From: an uncultured Clostridia bacterium
Lineage (GTDB): Bacteria > Bacillota > Clostridia > Christensenellales > Aristaeellaceae
DNA: 10,337 nucleotides
Direction of reading: 5' to 3'
Assembly: GCA_946409855.1 (NCBI GenBank)
Contig: CAMJXZ010000093.1
Location: 1 to 10,337, forward strand
A program made the position numbers and the translations under genes. Under the pieces are notes generated by a model. It did not search any database. It saw nothing but the letters and a program-made list of their open reading frames with translations, and was not told the DNA's origin. Shown piece by piece: positions 1-7,207 of the stretch (position 1 is its first letter; every line of letters starts with the position of its first letter).

Positions 1-215
1 TGAACGGCTCCATCGAGATCGCCCCGATCATCGGGCTGAGCGACGTGATCGTGGATATCGTCGAAACGGGCACGACGCTCCGGGAAAACCATCTGGAGGT
101 GCTGGAGACCATCGTGCCCATCAGCGCCAGGCTCATCGCCAACCGGGCGAGCTATTTTTTCCGCCGGGATCAGATGAACCAGATCGCAGAACAGCTTTCA
201 CGAAAGGAAGAATGA
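1..215 (+). CDS. hisG: ATP phosphoribosyltransferase, short form (3' end only)
   Basis: This is the last 71 codons of HisG, the cytoplasmic enzyme that joins ATP and PRPP to make phosphoribosyl-ATP, the first committed step of histidine synthesis. The 5' part is cut off by the window edge; bases 1-2 finish a split codon. The visible C-terminus contains the family block NGSIEIAPIIGLSD, then VDIVETGTTLREN, the region that closes the PRPP/ATP-binding domain, and ISARLIANR. The protein stops about 26 residues after that last block, so the roughly 80-residue regulatory domain of long-form HisG is absent. Short-form HisG is known to need the HisZ subunit for activity and feedback control, so a hisZ gene is expected upstream or elsewhere (inference). 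hisD follows after 4 nt. The identity is firm, and the short-form call is strong because the stop codon is in view. Confidence 0.95.
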   Translation, partial: NGSIEIAPIIGLSDVIVDIVETGTTLRENHLEVLETIVPISARLIANRASYFFRRDQMNQIAEQLSRKEE

Positions 216-219
216 GACC

Positions 220-1500
220 ATGATCCGGATTTTGAAATACGGGGAAGTGCCCAATCAGGAAATCTTCCGGCGCGGAACGCCCAGGACAGACGTCGCCGGG
301 GCCGTGGCGGAGATCATCCGGGACGTACGCCAAAACGGCGACGAAGCCCTTTTCCGCCTGACGGAACGCTTCGACCGGGTGAAGCTGGACGCGCTGGAGG
401 TCACGCGGGAAGAGATGGACGCGGCCGTCCGCGGTGCCGACCCCGAATTCCTGCGGGTGCTCAGGGAAGCGGCGGACAATATCCGCGCCTTCCACAGCTG
501 CCAGAAGCGCAATTCCTTTATCCTCAACGACCGGCCCGGCGTGGTGATGGGGCAGAAGGTGATCCCCATCGACCGGGTGGGCGTTTATGTGCCCGGCGGC
601 ACGGCGCCGCTGTCCTCCACGGTGCTGATGGACTGCATCCCGGCCAAAATCGCCGGCTGCCCCGAAATCGTGATGGCGACCCCGCCCGGGCCGGACGGCT
701 GCGTGAACGCTTCCGTGCTGTGCGCCGCCCGGGAAGCCGGGGTGGACAGGGTCTTTAAAATCGGCGGGGCGCAGGCCGTCGCCGCCCTGGCTTACGGCAC
801 CGGTTCCGTGCCCAAAGTGGACAAGATCGTCGGCCCCGGCAACGCGTTTGTGGCGGAGGCCAAGAAGCAGGTGTTCGGGCAGGTGTCCATCGATATGATC
901 GCCGGGCCCAGCGAGATCCTGGCGGTGGCGGACGGACAGGCCGATCCCCGGCACGTGGCGGCTGACCTTCTGTCCCAGGCGGAACACGACAAGCTGGCTT
1001 CCGCCGTGCTGGTGACGGACAGCATGAAGCTGGCCCTGGCCGTGCAGGCGGAGATCGAGCGGCAGCTGCCGCTGCTTGCGCGGGAAGAGATCGCCCGGGT
1101 GTCCATCGAGAACAACGGGAAGATCATCGTGGCGGAGGATCTGCATACCGCCATCGACATCGCCAACGAGATCGCGCCGGAGCACCTGGAGCTGTGCGTG
1201 GAGCATCCCTTTGACTGGCTGGACGGAATCCGGCACGCGGGGTCTGTTTTCCTGGGCAGGAACTGCCCGGAGGCGCTGGGGGATTATCTGGCCGGCCCCA
1301 ACCACACCCTGCCCACCGGCGGGACGGCGCGCTTTTCCAGCCCCCTGTCCGTGGACGACTTTGTCAAAAAGACGCAGTACACCTACTTTACCCGGGACGC
1401 GCTGGGCAAGGTGGCCAGGGATATTGCCCTGTTCGCGCAGACGGAGGGGCTGACCGGCCACGCCCGCAGCGCCCTCATCCGAACGGAGGAGATCCCATGA
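220..1500 (+). CDS. hisD: Histidinol dehydrogenase
   Basis: HisD carries out the last two steps of the pathway, the NAD-dependent four-electron oxidation of L-histidinol through histidinal to L-histidine; the family is a zinc-dependent cytoplasmic homodimer. The 426 residues match the usual family length. Family motifs appear in order: VPGGTAPLSSTVLM (124-137), KIGGAQAVAALAYGTG (180-195), KIVGPGN (202-208), IAGPSEILA (227-235), LLSQAEHD (250-257), APEHLEL (319-325) and GDYLAGPNHTLPTGG (354-368). The expected zinc ligands are Gln253, His256, Asp355 and His414, and the catalytic acid/base pair is Glu321-His322. The ATG at 220 is 4 nt after the hisG stop and about 9 nt after an AGGAAG site. The 3' end overlaps hisC as ATGA. 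Nothing appears damaged. Confidence 0.98.
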   Translation: MIRILKYGEVPNQEIFRRGTPRTDVAGAVAEIIRDVRQNGDEALFRLTERFDRVKLDALEVTREEMDAAVRGADPEFLRVLREAADNIRAFHSCQKRNSFILNDRPGVVMGQKVIPIDRVGVYVPGGTAPLSSTVLMDCIPAKIAGCPEIVMATPPGPDGCVNASVLCAAREAGVDRVFKIGGAQAVAALAYGTGSVPKVDKIVGPGNAFVAEAKKQVFGQVSIDMIAGPSEILAVADGQADPRHVAADLLSQAEHDKLASAVLVTDSMKLALAVQAEIERQLPLLAREEIARVSIENNGKIIVAEDLHTAIDIANEIAPEHLELCVEHPFDWLDGIRHAGSVFLGRNCPEALGDYLAGPNHTLPTGGTARFSSPLSVDDFVKKTQYTYFTRDALGKVARDIALFAQTEGLTGHARSALIRTEEIP

Positions 1501-2555
1501 GCAGCCGTTTTCTTTCCGCCCGGTACCGGGAACTGACGCCCTATGTGCCGGGGGAGCAGCCGGCCGGCCGGCCGTTCATCAAGCTGAATACCAATGAATC
1601 CCCCTTCCCGGTCAGCCCGGAGGCGTTCAGGGAGGCCTGTGAAGGCGTACGGCCCTTCCACCTGTATTCGGACCCGGAGAGCGTGCTGCTGCGGCGGGCG
1701 CTGGGCAGCCTGTACGGGCTGAGCGAAGCATATGTGCTCGCCTGCAACGGGTCGGACGAGGCGCTGAACCTGGCGTTCATGGCCTTCTGCGACGAGGAGA
1801 CGCCGGCCCTGTTCCCGGACGTTACCTACGGCTTTTACCGGGTGGCGGCCAATGTCAACCGCCTGCCGTACGAGGAAATCCCGCTTCGGGAGGATTTTAC
1901 GCTGGCGCTGAGCGATTACCGGGGCAAAAAGGGGACGATTTTCCTGGCCAATCCCAACGCGCCCACGGGCATGGCCATCCCGCGGGAAGAGATCGAGGCA
2001 TGGCTTCAGGATCATCCGGACCAGGTGCTGGTGGCGGATGAGGCGTATGTGGACTTCGGCTCCGTCAGCTGCGCGCCGCTGGTGACCAGGTACGAAAACC
2101 TTCTGGTCGTTCAGACGTTTTCCAAATCCCGCTCGCTGGCGGGGGCGAGGCTGGGGTTCGCGGTGGGATGCCCTGCGCTGATCCGGGACCTGAACACCCT
2201 TAGGAACGCCACCAGCCCCTATAATGTGAACAGCTTTACCCAGGCGCTGGGCATCGCCGTGCTCGCGCGGGCGGAGGAAACGAAGGCGCACTGCCGGGCC
2301 GTGTGCGAGACCAGGGCCTGGACGGAAAAGATGCTGCGCGGGCTGGGCTTTGAGGTGCTGCCCTCAAAAACCAATTTCGTCTTTGCCAGAAGCGGGCGGA
2401 TGGACGGCGGCACGGTGTACCGGAAGCTCCGGGAAAAGGGAATTCTGGTGCGCCACTTTGACAGCGCGCGGATCATGGATTATAATCGGATTACCATCGG
2501 TACGATGGAGCAGATGCAGGCGCTGGAAAAGGCGCTTTCGGAACTGCTTGCCTGA
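1497..2555 (+). CDS. hisC: Histidinol-phosphate aminotransferase
   Basis: HisC is a PLP-dependent fold-type I aminotransferase that moves the amino group of glutamate onto imidazole acetol phosphate to give L-histidinol phosphate. The 352-residue protein has the expected landmarks: LNTNESPFP near the N-terminus (30-38), CNGSDEAL (83-90) for phosphate binding, ANPNAPTG with Asn153 (151-158), DEAYVDF with Asp181 contacting the PLP ring nitrogen, and TFSKSRSLAGARLG with the Schiff-base Lys210 and Arg218. The C-terminal RITIGT (331-336) holds the substrate-carboxylate/phosphate arginine typical of the group. The start ATG overlaps the hisD stop as ATGA, with GGAGG at 1485-1489 exactly 7 nt upstream. 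The family can include aromatic aminotransferases, but the position between hisD and hisB settles the role. Confidence 0.97.
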   Translation: MSSRFLSARYRELTPYVPGEQPAGRPFIKLNTNESPFPVSPEAFREACEGVRPFHLYSDPESVLLRRALGSLYGLSEAYVLACNGSDEALNLAFMAFCDEETPALFPDVTYGFYRVAANVNRLPYEEIPLREDFTLALSDYRGKKGTIFLANPNAPTGMAIPREEIEAWLQDHPDQVLVADEAYVDFGSVSCAPLVTRYENLLVVQTFSKSRSLAGARLGFAVGCPALIRDLNTLRNATSPYNVNSFTQALGIAVLARAEETKAHCRAVCETRAWTEKMLRGLGFEVLPSKTNFVFARSGRMDGGTVYRKLREKGILVRHFDSARIMDYNRITIGTMEQMQALEKALSELLA

Positions 2556-2561
2556 AGGGAG
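2555..2561 (+). promoter_or_regulatory. Ribosome binding site that fixes the hisB start
   Basis: AAGGGAG lies 7 nt before the ATG at 2569. The reading frame of hisB is open far upstream, inside hisC (an in-frame ATG exists at 2350), so this site together with the family N-terminus decides the real start. Confidence 0.75.
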
Positions 2562-2568
2562 CGGGAAC

Positions 2569-3159
2569 ATGCGGGAATGCCACTTGGAACGGAAAACGGC
2601 GGAAACGGATATCCGGCTGACCGTCTGTCTGGACGGAACGGGCGAGTGCGAAATACGCACCGGGGTCGGTTTCCTGGACCATATGCTGACCCTGTTTGCC
2701 CGTCACGGGGCGTTTGACCTGACGCTGTTCTGCCAGGGGGACACCTATGTGGACGACCACCACAGCGTCGAAGACATCGGCATCGTGCTGGGGCAGGCGA
2801 TCCGGGCGGCTCTGGGGGACCGGCGCGGCATCTGCCGCTACGGGGACATCGCCCTGCCGATGGACGAAGCGCTGATCCTGGCGGCGGTGGACCTGTCCGG
2901 CCGGGGCGGCTTTTACGGGGATCTGCGGATCCCGGCCCAGAAGGTCGGCACATTTGATACGGAACTGGTCAAAGAATTCCTGACCGCGCTGGCGGTCAAC
3001 AGCGGCATGACGCTGCACATCCGGCAGCTGGCGGGTGAAAATTCCCATCACATCATCGAAGGGGTCTTCAAAGCCCTGGCCCGGGCGCTGCGCCGGGCGG
3101 CGGCGGTGGATCCGGCGTTCCCGGATCAGGTCCCTTCCACCAAGGGGACACTGTCATGA
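2569..3159 (+). CDS. hisB: Imidazoleglycerol-phosphate dehydratase
   Basis: This enzyme removes water from imidazole glycerol phosphate to give imidazole acetol phosphate, the sixth step of the pathway, using a di-manganese centre in a large symmetric oligomer. The 196-residue length is that of the one-domain enzyme; the N-terminal HAD phosphatase domain of the enterobacterial bifunctional HisB is absent. Motifs seen are GFLDHML (34-40), VDDHHSVEDIG (61-71), MDEAL (98-102), ENSHHIIEG (157-165) and the C-terminal PSTKG (189-193). The His/Glu-rich motifs carry the metal ligands. It starts 13 nt after the hisC stop and ends in an ATGA overlap with hisH. The missing phosphatase activity is supplied by the PHP-type gene at the end of the operon. 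The longer in-frame version from 2350 would run inside hisC and is not real. Confidence 0.97.
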   Translation: MRECHLERKTAETDIRLTVCLDGTGECEIRTGVGFLDHMLTLFARHGAFDLTLFCQGDTYVDDHHSVEDIGIVLGQAIRAALGDRRGICRYGDIALPMDEALILAAVDLSGRGGFYGDLRIPAQKVGTFDTELVKEFLTALAVNSGMTLHIRQLAGENSHHIIEGVFKALARALRRAAAVDPAFPDQVPSTKGTLS

Positions 3160-3779
3160 TCGCGATCGTGGATTACGGGGTAGGGAACCTTTTTTCCCTG
3201 CGGAGCTCCTTTGCCTTTATCGGCCGGGAAGCCCGGGTGACGGGCAGCCGGGAAGAGATCCTCGCGGCGGACCGGGTGATTCTGCCGGGAGTCGGCGCCT
3301 TCGGGGATGCGGCGGACAAGCTGCGGCAGACGGGGCTGGATCAGGCGGTGCTGGAAGCCGCGCGCCGGGGCAGGCCGCTGCTGGGCATCTGCCTGGGGAT
3401 GCAGCTGCTGTTTGAGGAAGGGGAGGAATTCGGCCTCCACCCGGGCCTGGGGCTGATCCCGGGACGGGTGGTTTCCATGCGCCCGGCCGTGCCGGACAGC
3501 CTGAAGCTGCCCCAGATCGGCTGGAACGGCCTGCATCTAATGAAGAACCACCCTCTTTTCCGGGACGTCCGGGAGGGGGATCAGGTATATTTTGTCCACT
3601 CCTTTTACGGGACGGACTGTGAGGACAGCCTGCTGGCGACCACCGAATACGGAGCTCAGATCACCGCCGCCGTGGGGCGCGGCCGGGTGATGGGCTGCCA
3701 GTTTCACCCGGAAAAGAGCGGAAAAGTAGGGCTCAGGATACTCAAAGCATTTGCGGAGACGGAGGATTTTACATGCTGA
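3156..3779 (+). CDS. hisH: Imidazole glycerol phosphate synthase, glutaminase subunit
   Basis: HisH is the class I glutamine amidotransferase subunit of IGP synthase. It hydrolyses glutamine and passes ammonia through a channel to HisF. The 207-residue protein has the triad: nucleophile Cys79 in GICLGMQLLF, and His184 with Glu186 in QFHPEKSG. The oxyanion-strand motif PGVGAFG is at 44-50, and VDYGVGNLFS at 5-14 is the family N-terminus. IGWN (121-124) and YFVHSFY (145-151) are also typical. The start overlaps the hisB stop as ATGA, with AAGGGGA at 3142-3148 placed 7 nt upstream. The 3' end overlaps hisA by 7 nt. Its partner HisF is encoded two genes downstream. Confidence 0.97.
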   Translation: MIAIVDYGVGNLFSLRSSFAFIGREARVTGSREEILAADRVILPGVGAFGDAADKLRQTGLDQAVLEAARRGRPLLGICLGMQLLFEEGEEFGLHPGLGLIPGRVVSMRPAVPDSLKLPQIGWNGLHLMKNHPLFRDVREGDQVYFVHSFYGTDCEDSLLATTEYGAQITAAVGRGRVMGCQFHPEKSGKVGLRILKAFAETEDFTC

Positions 3780-4489
3780 TACTGCCTGCGATTGATTTAT
3801 ATGAAGGAAAGGCCGTGCGCCTGAAACAGGGCGATTACCGGGAGATGACCGTTTATTCCGACCGGCCGAAGGAACTGCTGGACCGTTTCGCGCGGGAAGG
3901 CGCCAAAGCCGTGCATGTGGTGGACCTGGAGGGCGCGCGGGACGGCAATACCGCCAACCTTTCCCTGATCCGGAAACTGAAGGAAGGCACCGCGCTTACG
4001 ATGGAAGTGGGCGGCGGCATCCGCACGATGGAAACTGTCAGCACCTATCTGGAGGACGCCCGGGTGGACCGGGTGATCCTGGGCACCGCCGCGGTCACGG
4101 ACCCTGATTTTGCGGCGCGGGCGGTGCGGCGCTACGGCGACCGGATCGCCGTCGGGGTGGATATCCGGGACGGCAAGGTGGCCATCCGCGGCTGGACCGA
4201 ACAGTCCAGCCTGGACGCGTTTGCCTTCTGCCGGCGGATGGAGGAGCTCGGCGTCGGCTCGGTGATCGTCACCGACATTTCCCGGGACGGGATGCTGGAA
4301 GGCGCCAACCGGGCGCTGTATGAAAAGATGGTGCAGGAGCTTTCGATCCGCCTGATCGCGTCCGGCGGGGTGTCCACCATTGACGACGTGCTGGCGCTCA
4401 AGGCCGCCGGCCTCTACGGCGCGATCATCGGCAAGGCCTGCTACACGGGCGCCATCGACCTGCGGATGGCCGTGGAGGCAGCGTCATGA
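3773..4489 (+). CDS. hisA: ProFAR isomerase (phosphoribosylformimino-AICAR-P isomerase)
   Basis: HisA opens the aminoaldose of ProFAR to the ketose PRFAR by an Amadori rearrangement. It is a single (beta/alpha)8 barrel of 238 residues, the usual length. The general acid/base pair is present as Asp8 (LPAIDLYEGKAVRL) and Asp130 (VGVDIRDGKVAIRGW). The two phosphate-binding loops are GGGIR (80-84) and SGGV (197-200), and TDISRDGM (167-174) is the conserved loop after strand 6. GGAGG at 3761-3765 sits 7 nt before the ATG, inside the end of hisH. HisA and HisF are homologous barrels; TDISRDGM and the isomerase-type N-terminus mark this copy as HisA. A dual HisA/TrpF role (PriA) is known only in actinobacteria and has no support here. 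Confidence 0.97.
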   Translation: MLILPAIDLYEGKAVRLKQGDYREMTVYSDRPKELLDRFAREGAKAVHVVDLEGARDGNTANLSLIRKLKEGTALTMEVGGGIRTMETVSTYLEDARVDRVILGTAAVTDPDFAARAVRRYGDRIAVGVDIRDGKVAIRGWTEQSSLDAFAFCRRMEELGVGSVIVTDISRDGMLEGANRALYEKMVQELSIRLIASGGVSTIDDVLALKAAGLYGAIIGKACYTGAIDLRMAVEAAS

Positions 4490-5250
4490 TCTCCAAGCGG
4501 ATCATTCCCTGCCTGGACGTCCGGGACGGCCGGGTGGTCAAAGGCGTCCATTTTGAGGGGCTGCGGGACGTTTCCTCCCCGGTGGAGCTGGGCGCGTACT
4601 ATTCCGAAAACGGGGCGGACGAGCTGGTCTTTTACGACATCACCGCCTCCGCCGAGGGACGCGGCCTGTTCATCGAATGCCTGCGGGAGGTCGCCCGGAC
4701 CATTTTCATCCCCCTGACGGTGGGCGGCGGGATCAACACGCTGGACGATTTTGACCGGGTGCTCAAGTGCGGGGCGGACAAGGTCAGCGTCAACTCGGGC
4801 GCGCTGCGCAATCCGGGGCTGATCGACGAGGCCGCCAAGCGCTACGGCAGCCAGTGCGTCGTGCTCAGCGCCGACGTAAAGCGGGTAAACGGCAGCTATC
4901 ACGTGTTCGCCCGGGGCGGCCGGGAGGATACCGGCCGGGAAGCGCTTTCCTGGCTCCGGGAAGGCATCGGCCGCGGCGCGGGGGAGATCGTGCTCAATTC
5001 CATGGATACGGACGGGGTCAAGGAAGGGTTTGACCTGCCGATGCTCCGGGACGTCTGCGCCTTTTCGTCGGTGCCGGTCATCGCTTCCGGCGGCGCGGGC
5101 AAGGCGGAAGACTTTGTGACGCTGTTCCGCGAGTGCCCCCGGGCGGACGCCGGGCTGGCGGCTTCCATCTTTCACTTCGGCGAAGTGACCATCCCGGAGG
5201 TCAAGCGGCTGCTCCGGGAAAACGGGATACCGGTCAGGGAGGTAATCTGA
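4486..5250 (+). CDS. hisF: Imidazole glycerol phosphate synthase, cyclase subunit
   Basis: HisF uses ammonia delivered by HisH to turn PRFAR into imidazole glycerol phosphate and AICAR, the latter feeding back to purine synthesis. The 254 residues form a (beta/alpha)8 barrel. Catalytic Asp11 (IPCLDVRDGRVVKG) and Asp130 are present. The family blocks VGGGIN (79-84), LNSMDTDGVKEGFD (170-183), ASGGAGK (200-206) and LAASIFHFGE (224-233) are clear. Around Asp130 the sequence reads LSADVKR where most homologues have a variant of SIDAKR; the catalytic aspartate itself is kept, so activity is expected. The start overlaps the hisA stop as ATGA, with GGAGG at 4474-4478 lying 7 nt upstream. Confidence 0.97.
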   Translation: MISKRIIPCLDVRDGRVVKGVHFEGLRDVSSPVELGAYYSENGADELVFYDITASAEGRGLFIECLREVARTIFIPLTVGGGINTLDDFDRVLKCGADKVSVNSGALRNPGLIDEAAKRYGSQCVVLSADVKRVNGSYHVFARGGREDTGREALSWLREGIGRGAGEIVLNSMDTDGVKEGFDLPMLRDVCAFSSVPVIASGGAGKAEDFVTLFRECPRADAGLAASIFHFGEVTIPEVKRLLRENGIPVREVI

Positions 5251-5912
5251 TGCTGAATATCGAGGAACTCAAGTTTGACGAAAAGGGTCTGATCCCCGCG
5301 GTGGTGGTGGACGCCGTCAGCGGGAAGGTGCTGACCCTGGCCTATATGAACCGGGAAAGCCTGCGGATCACGATGGAAAAGGAACTGACCTGCTTCTGGT
5401 CCCGTTCCCGGCAGGAGCTGTGGCTCAAAGGAGAAACGAGCGGGAACTATCAGCACGTCGTATCCATCACCGCGGACTGCGACCGGGACGCCCTGGTGGT
5501 GCTGGTGGAAAAGGACGGCCCGGCCTGCCACCTGGGGACGGATTCCTGCTTTATGGACCTGGTTTACCAGTCCGAAAACCGCAGCGCCTTTTCCCTGCAG
5601 GGCCTGATGGAACTGCTGCAGGGGCGCAGGGAGCAGCTGCCCGCCGGTTCCTACACCACCTACCTGTTTGAGAAGGGGCTGGACAAGATCCTCAAAAAGG
5701 TGGGGGAGGAGTGTACCGAAGTGATCATCGCCGGCAAAGCGCAGGATAAAAAAGAAACGATCTACGAGATCGCGGACCTGGCCTACCATGTGATGGTGCT
5801 GATGGTGGAGGCCGGAATCTCGCTGGAGGACATCCACCGGGAACTGCAGAGCCGCCATGTGATCGACCACAAGGTCAAGCAGGAAAAGGTGGCGGGGGAT
5901 CACCTGCCGTGA
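5250..5912 (+). CDS. hisIE: Bifunctional PR-AMP cyclohydrolase / PR-ATP pyrophosphohydrolase
   Basis: This is a fusion of two early-pathway enzymes. The HisE half removes pyrophosphate from PR-ATP, and the HisI half then opens the adenine ring of PR-AMP to give ProFAR. The HisI domain (about 1-115) has FWSRSRQELWLKGETSGN (49-66), the metal-binding DCDRD (76-80), and the zinc cysteines Cys77, Cys93 and Cys100. The HisE domain (about 120-210) has SYTTYLFEKG (134-143), KKVGEECTEVIIA (149-161) and EIADLAYHVMVLM (173-185), the alpha-helical MazG-like core with acidic metal ligands. At 220 residues it matches the usual fused form. The start shares one base with the hisF stop (TGATG), and AGGGAGG at 5236-5242 is 7 nt upstream. 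The 3' end overlaps the next gene as GTGA. Confidence 0.97.
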   Translation: MLNIEELKFDEKGLIPAVVVDAVSGKVLTLAYMNRESLRITMEKELTCFWSRSRQELWLKGETSGNYQHVVSITADCDRDALVVLVEKDGPACHLGTDSCFMDLVYQSENRSAFSLQGLMELLQGRREQLPAGSYTTYLFEKGLDKILKKVGEECTEVIIAGKAQDKKETIYEIADLAYHVMVLMVEAGISLEDIHRELQSRHVIDHKVKQEKVAGDHLP

Positions 5913-6691
5913 TCCTGCAGGATCTGCATGTCCATTCCACCTGGTCGGACGGGAAAAACACGCCGGAGGAAATCGCGCGGGAAGCCTGCGCCCGCGGTGT
6001 TCGCCGGCTGGGCTTTTCGGACCACGTCTACGCCCCATATGACACGGACTGCTGCATGAAGTCTGGCGCGGCGGCGGCGTACCGGCGGGAAATCGCCGGG
6101 CTGAAGGAACAATACCGCGGGCGGATGGACATCCTCTGCGGGGTGGAGCAGGACCTGTTTTCCCCGGAACCGACGGAGGGGTACGATTATGTGATCGGCG
6201 CGGTGCATTACCTCAGAATCGGCGAAAAATACCGGACGGTGGACTGGAAGAAGGAGATCCTCCTGGACGCGGCGGCGCTGCTGGGAAACGACATCTACGC
6301 CGCGGCGGAGCATTATTACGAGGACATGGCCCGCGTAGGGGACATTCCGGGCTGCTCCGTCACCGCCCATTTTGACATGTTCCGCAAGCTCAACCGGGAC
6401 GGGAGCCATGTCGACCCCGGCCATCCGCGCTACCGCGCCGCCTGGCAGAAGGCGGCGGACAGGCTGCTGGCCTGCGGGCTCCCCTTTGAAATCAACACCG
6501 GGGCCATCAGCCGGGGCTGCCAGGACGACCCTTATCCGGACGGGGAGATCATCGGTTACCTCGCCGCCCGGGGCGCCAGGTTCCTCCTGAGCAGCGACAG
6601 CCACCGCAAAGAAACCATCCTGTACGACTTTGCGCGGCAGGAACGCATGGCCCGGCAGAAAAGCCTGATCCTGCTGGAGGAATATCCGTGA
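5909..6691 (+). CDS. hisK: PHP-family histidinol-phosphate phosphatase
   Basis: This 260-residue protein is a PHP-domain metal-dependent phosphoesterase. The first motif DLHVHSTWSDG places His7 and His9 at the N-terminus. It is followed by SDH (Asp38, His39), GVEQD with Glu80, AVH with His100, AHFD with His154, NTGA with Asn196, and the final SSDSH (Asp230, His232). These are the ligands of the trinuclear metal site of the HisJ/HisK group, which converts L-histidinol phosphate to L-histidinol. The operon otherwise has no phosphatase, because hisB is one-domain, so the position supports that role. The start is GTG, overlapping the hisIE stop as GTGA, with GGGGGA 9 nt upstream; a later start would lose the first metal motif. 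General PHP phosphoesterases look similar, so substrate assignment rests partly on context. Confidence 0.9.
   Translation: MILQDLHVHSTWSDGKNTPEEIAREACARGVRRLGFSDHVYAPYDTDCCMKSGAAAAYRREIAGLKEQYRGRMDILCGVEQDLFSPEPTEGYDYVIGAVHYLRIGEKYRTVDWKKEILLDAAALLGNDIYAAAEHYYEDMARVGDIPGCSVTAHFDMFRKLNRDGSHVDPGHPRYRAAWQKAADRLLACGLPFEINTGAISRGCQDDPYPDGEIIGYLAARGARFLLSSDSHRKETILYDFARQERMARQKSLILLEEYP
6676..6680 (+). promoter_or_regulatory. Ribosome binding site for the GTG-started acetyltransferase
   Basis: GGAGG is exactly 7 nt before the GTG at 6688. An ATG at 6692, 4 nt further on, is in a frame that stops after four codons, so this site supports the GTG as the true start. Confidence 0.7.
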
Positions 6692-7191
6692 ATGAAAATC
6701 GCTTGATCCGCACGGCGGCGCGGACGGACGCGGAAGCGCTGGCCCGGGTGGAGGCGGAATGCTTCCCGCCCAGGGAGGCGGCGACCCGGGAACAGATCGC
6801 GCAGCGGCTGAACCGGTACGCGGACCATTTCTGGGTGATGGAGGAGGACGGCCGGATCATCTCCTTTGTCGACGGCCCGGTGACAGCCGAGCCGGACCTG
6901 ACGGACGATATGTTCGCCGACGCTTCCGTGCACCGGGAGGACGGCGCGTGGCAGATGATCTTCGGGGTCAATACCGTGCCGGCCTGCCGCCGGCAGGGCT
7001 GCGCCGGGGCGCTGATCCGCCGGGCCATCGCCGACGCCCGCGCGCAGGGCCGCAGGGGCCTGGTGCTGACCTGCAAGGAGCGGCTGATCCCCTGGTACGC
7101 GGGCTTCGGCTTTGTGAACGAGGGGCTGTCCGCTTCCGTCCACGGCGGCGAGGTCTGGTATCAGATGCGGCTCGCTTTCAATCATCAATAA
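6688..7191 (+). CDS. GNAT-family N-acetyltransferase (AANAT-like)
   Basis: The 167-residue protein has the GNAT fold used by enzymes that move an acetyl group from acetyl-CoA to an amine. The acetyl-CoA pyrophosphate loop is RRQGCAG (101-107), preceded by the beta-4 strand IFGVNTVPA (91-99) and followed by a long helix (to about 120) and strand GLVLTC (124-129). The end, WYAGFGFVNEGLSASVHGGEVWYQM (first and last residues at 136 and 160), resembles bacterial proteins related to arylalkylamine acetyltransferases as I recall them; this is not a database match. No substrate can be named. It starts with GTG overlapping the phosphatase stop as GTGA, so it is probably translated with the his operon. 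There is no signal peptide. A link to histidine-pathway intermediates is conceivable but only inference. Confidence 0.85.
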   Translation: MNENRLIRTAARTDAEALARVEAECFPPREAATREQIAQRLNRYADHFWVMEEDGRIISFVDGPVTAEPDLTDDMFADASVHREDGAWQMIFGVNTVPACRRQGCAGALIRRAIADARAQGRRGLVLTCKERLIPWYAGFGFVNEGLSASVHGGEVWYQMRLAFNHQ

Positions 7192-7207
7192 CAAAGGATA
7201 CGTTCTT

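Noticed and set aside
133..1461. 442-residue open frame on the minus strand opposite hisD
   Set aside because: It is a shadow produced by the high GC content and the strong codon bias of hisD; it has no recognisable motif and lies fully antisense to a certain gene.
2350..2568. In-frame upstream extension of hisB
   Set aside because: It would overlap hisC by about 200 nt, and HisB homologues start at the position served by AAGGGAG at 2555-2561.
4441..6038. Long minus-strand open frames opposite hisF and hisIE
   Set aside because: Antisense shadows of conserved genes, with no family motif.
6692..6706. ATG 4 nt after the GTG start of the acetyltransferase
   Set aside because: Its frame ends after four codons (ATG AAA ATC GCT TGA).
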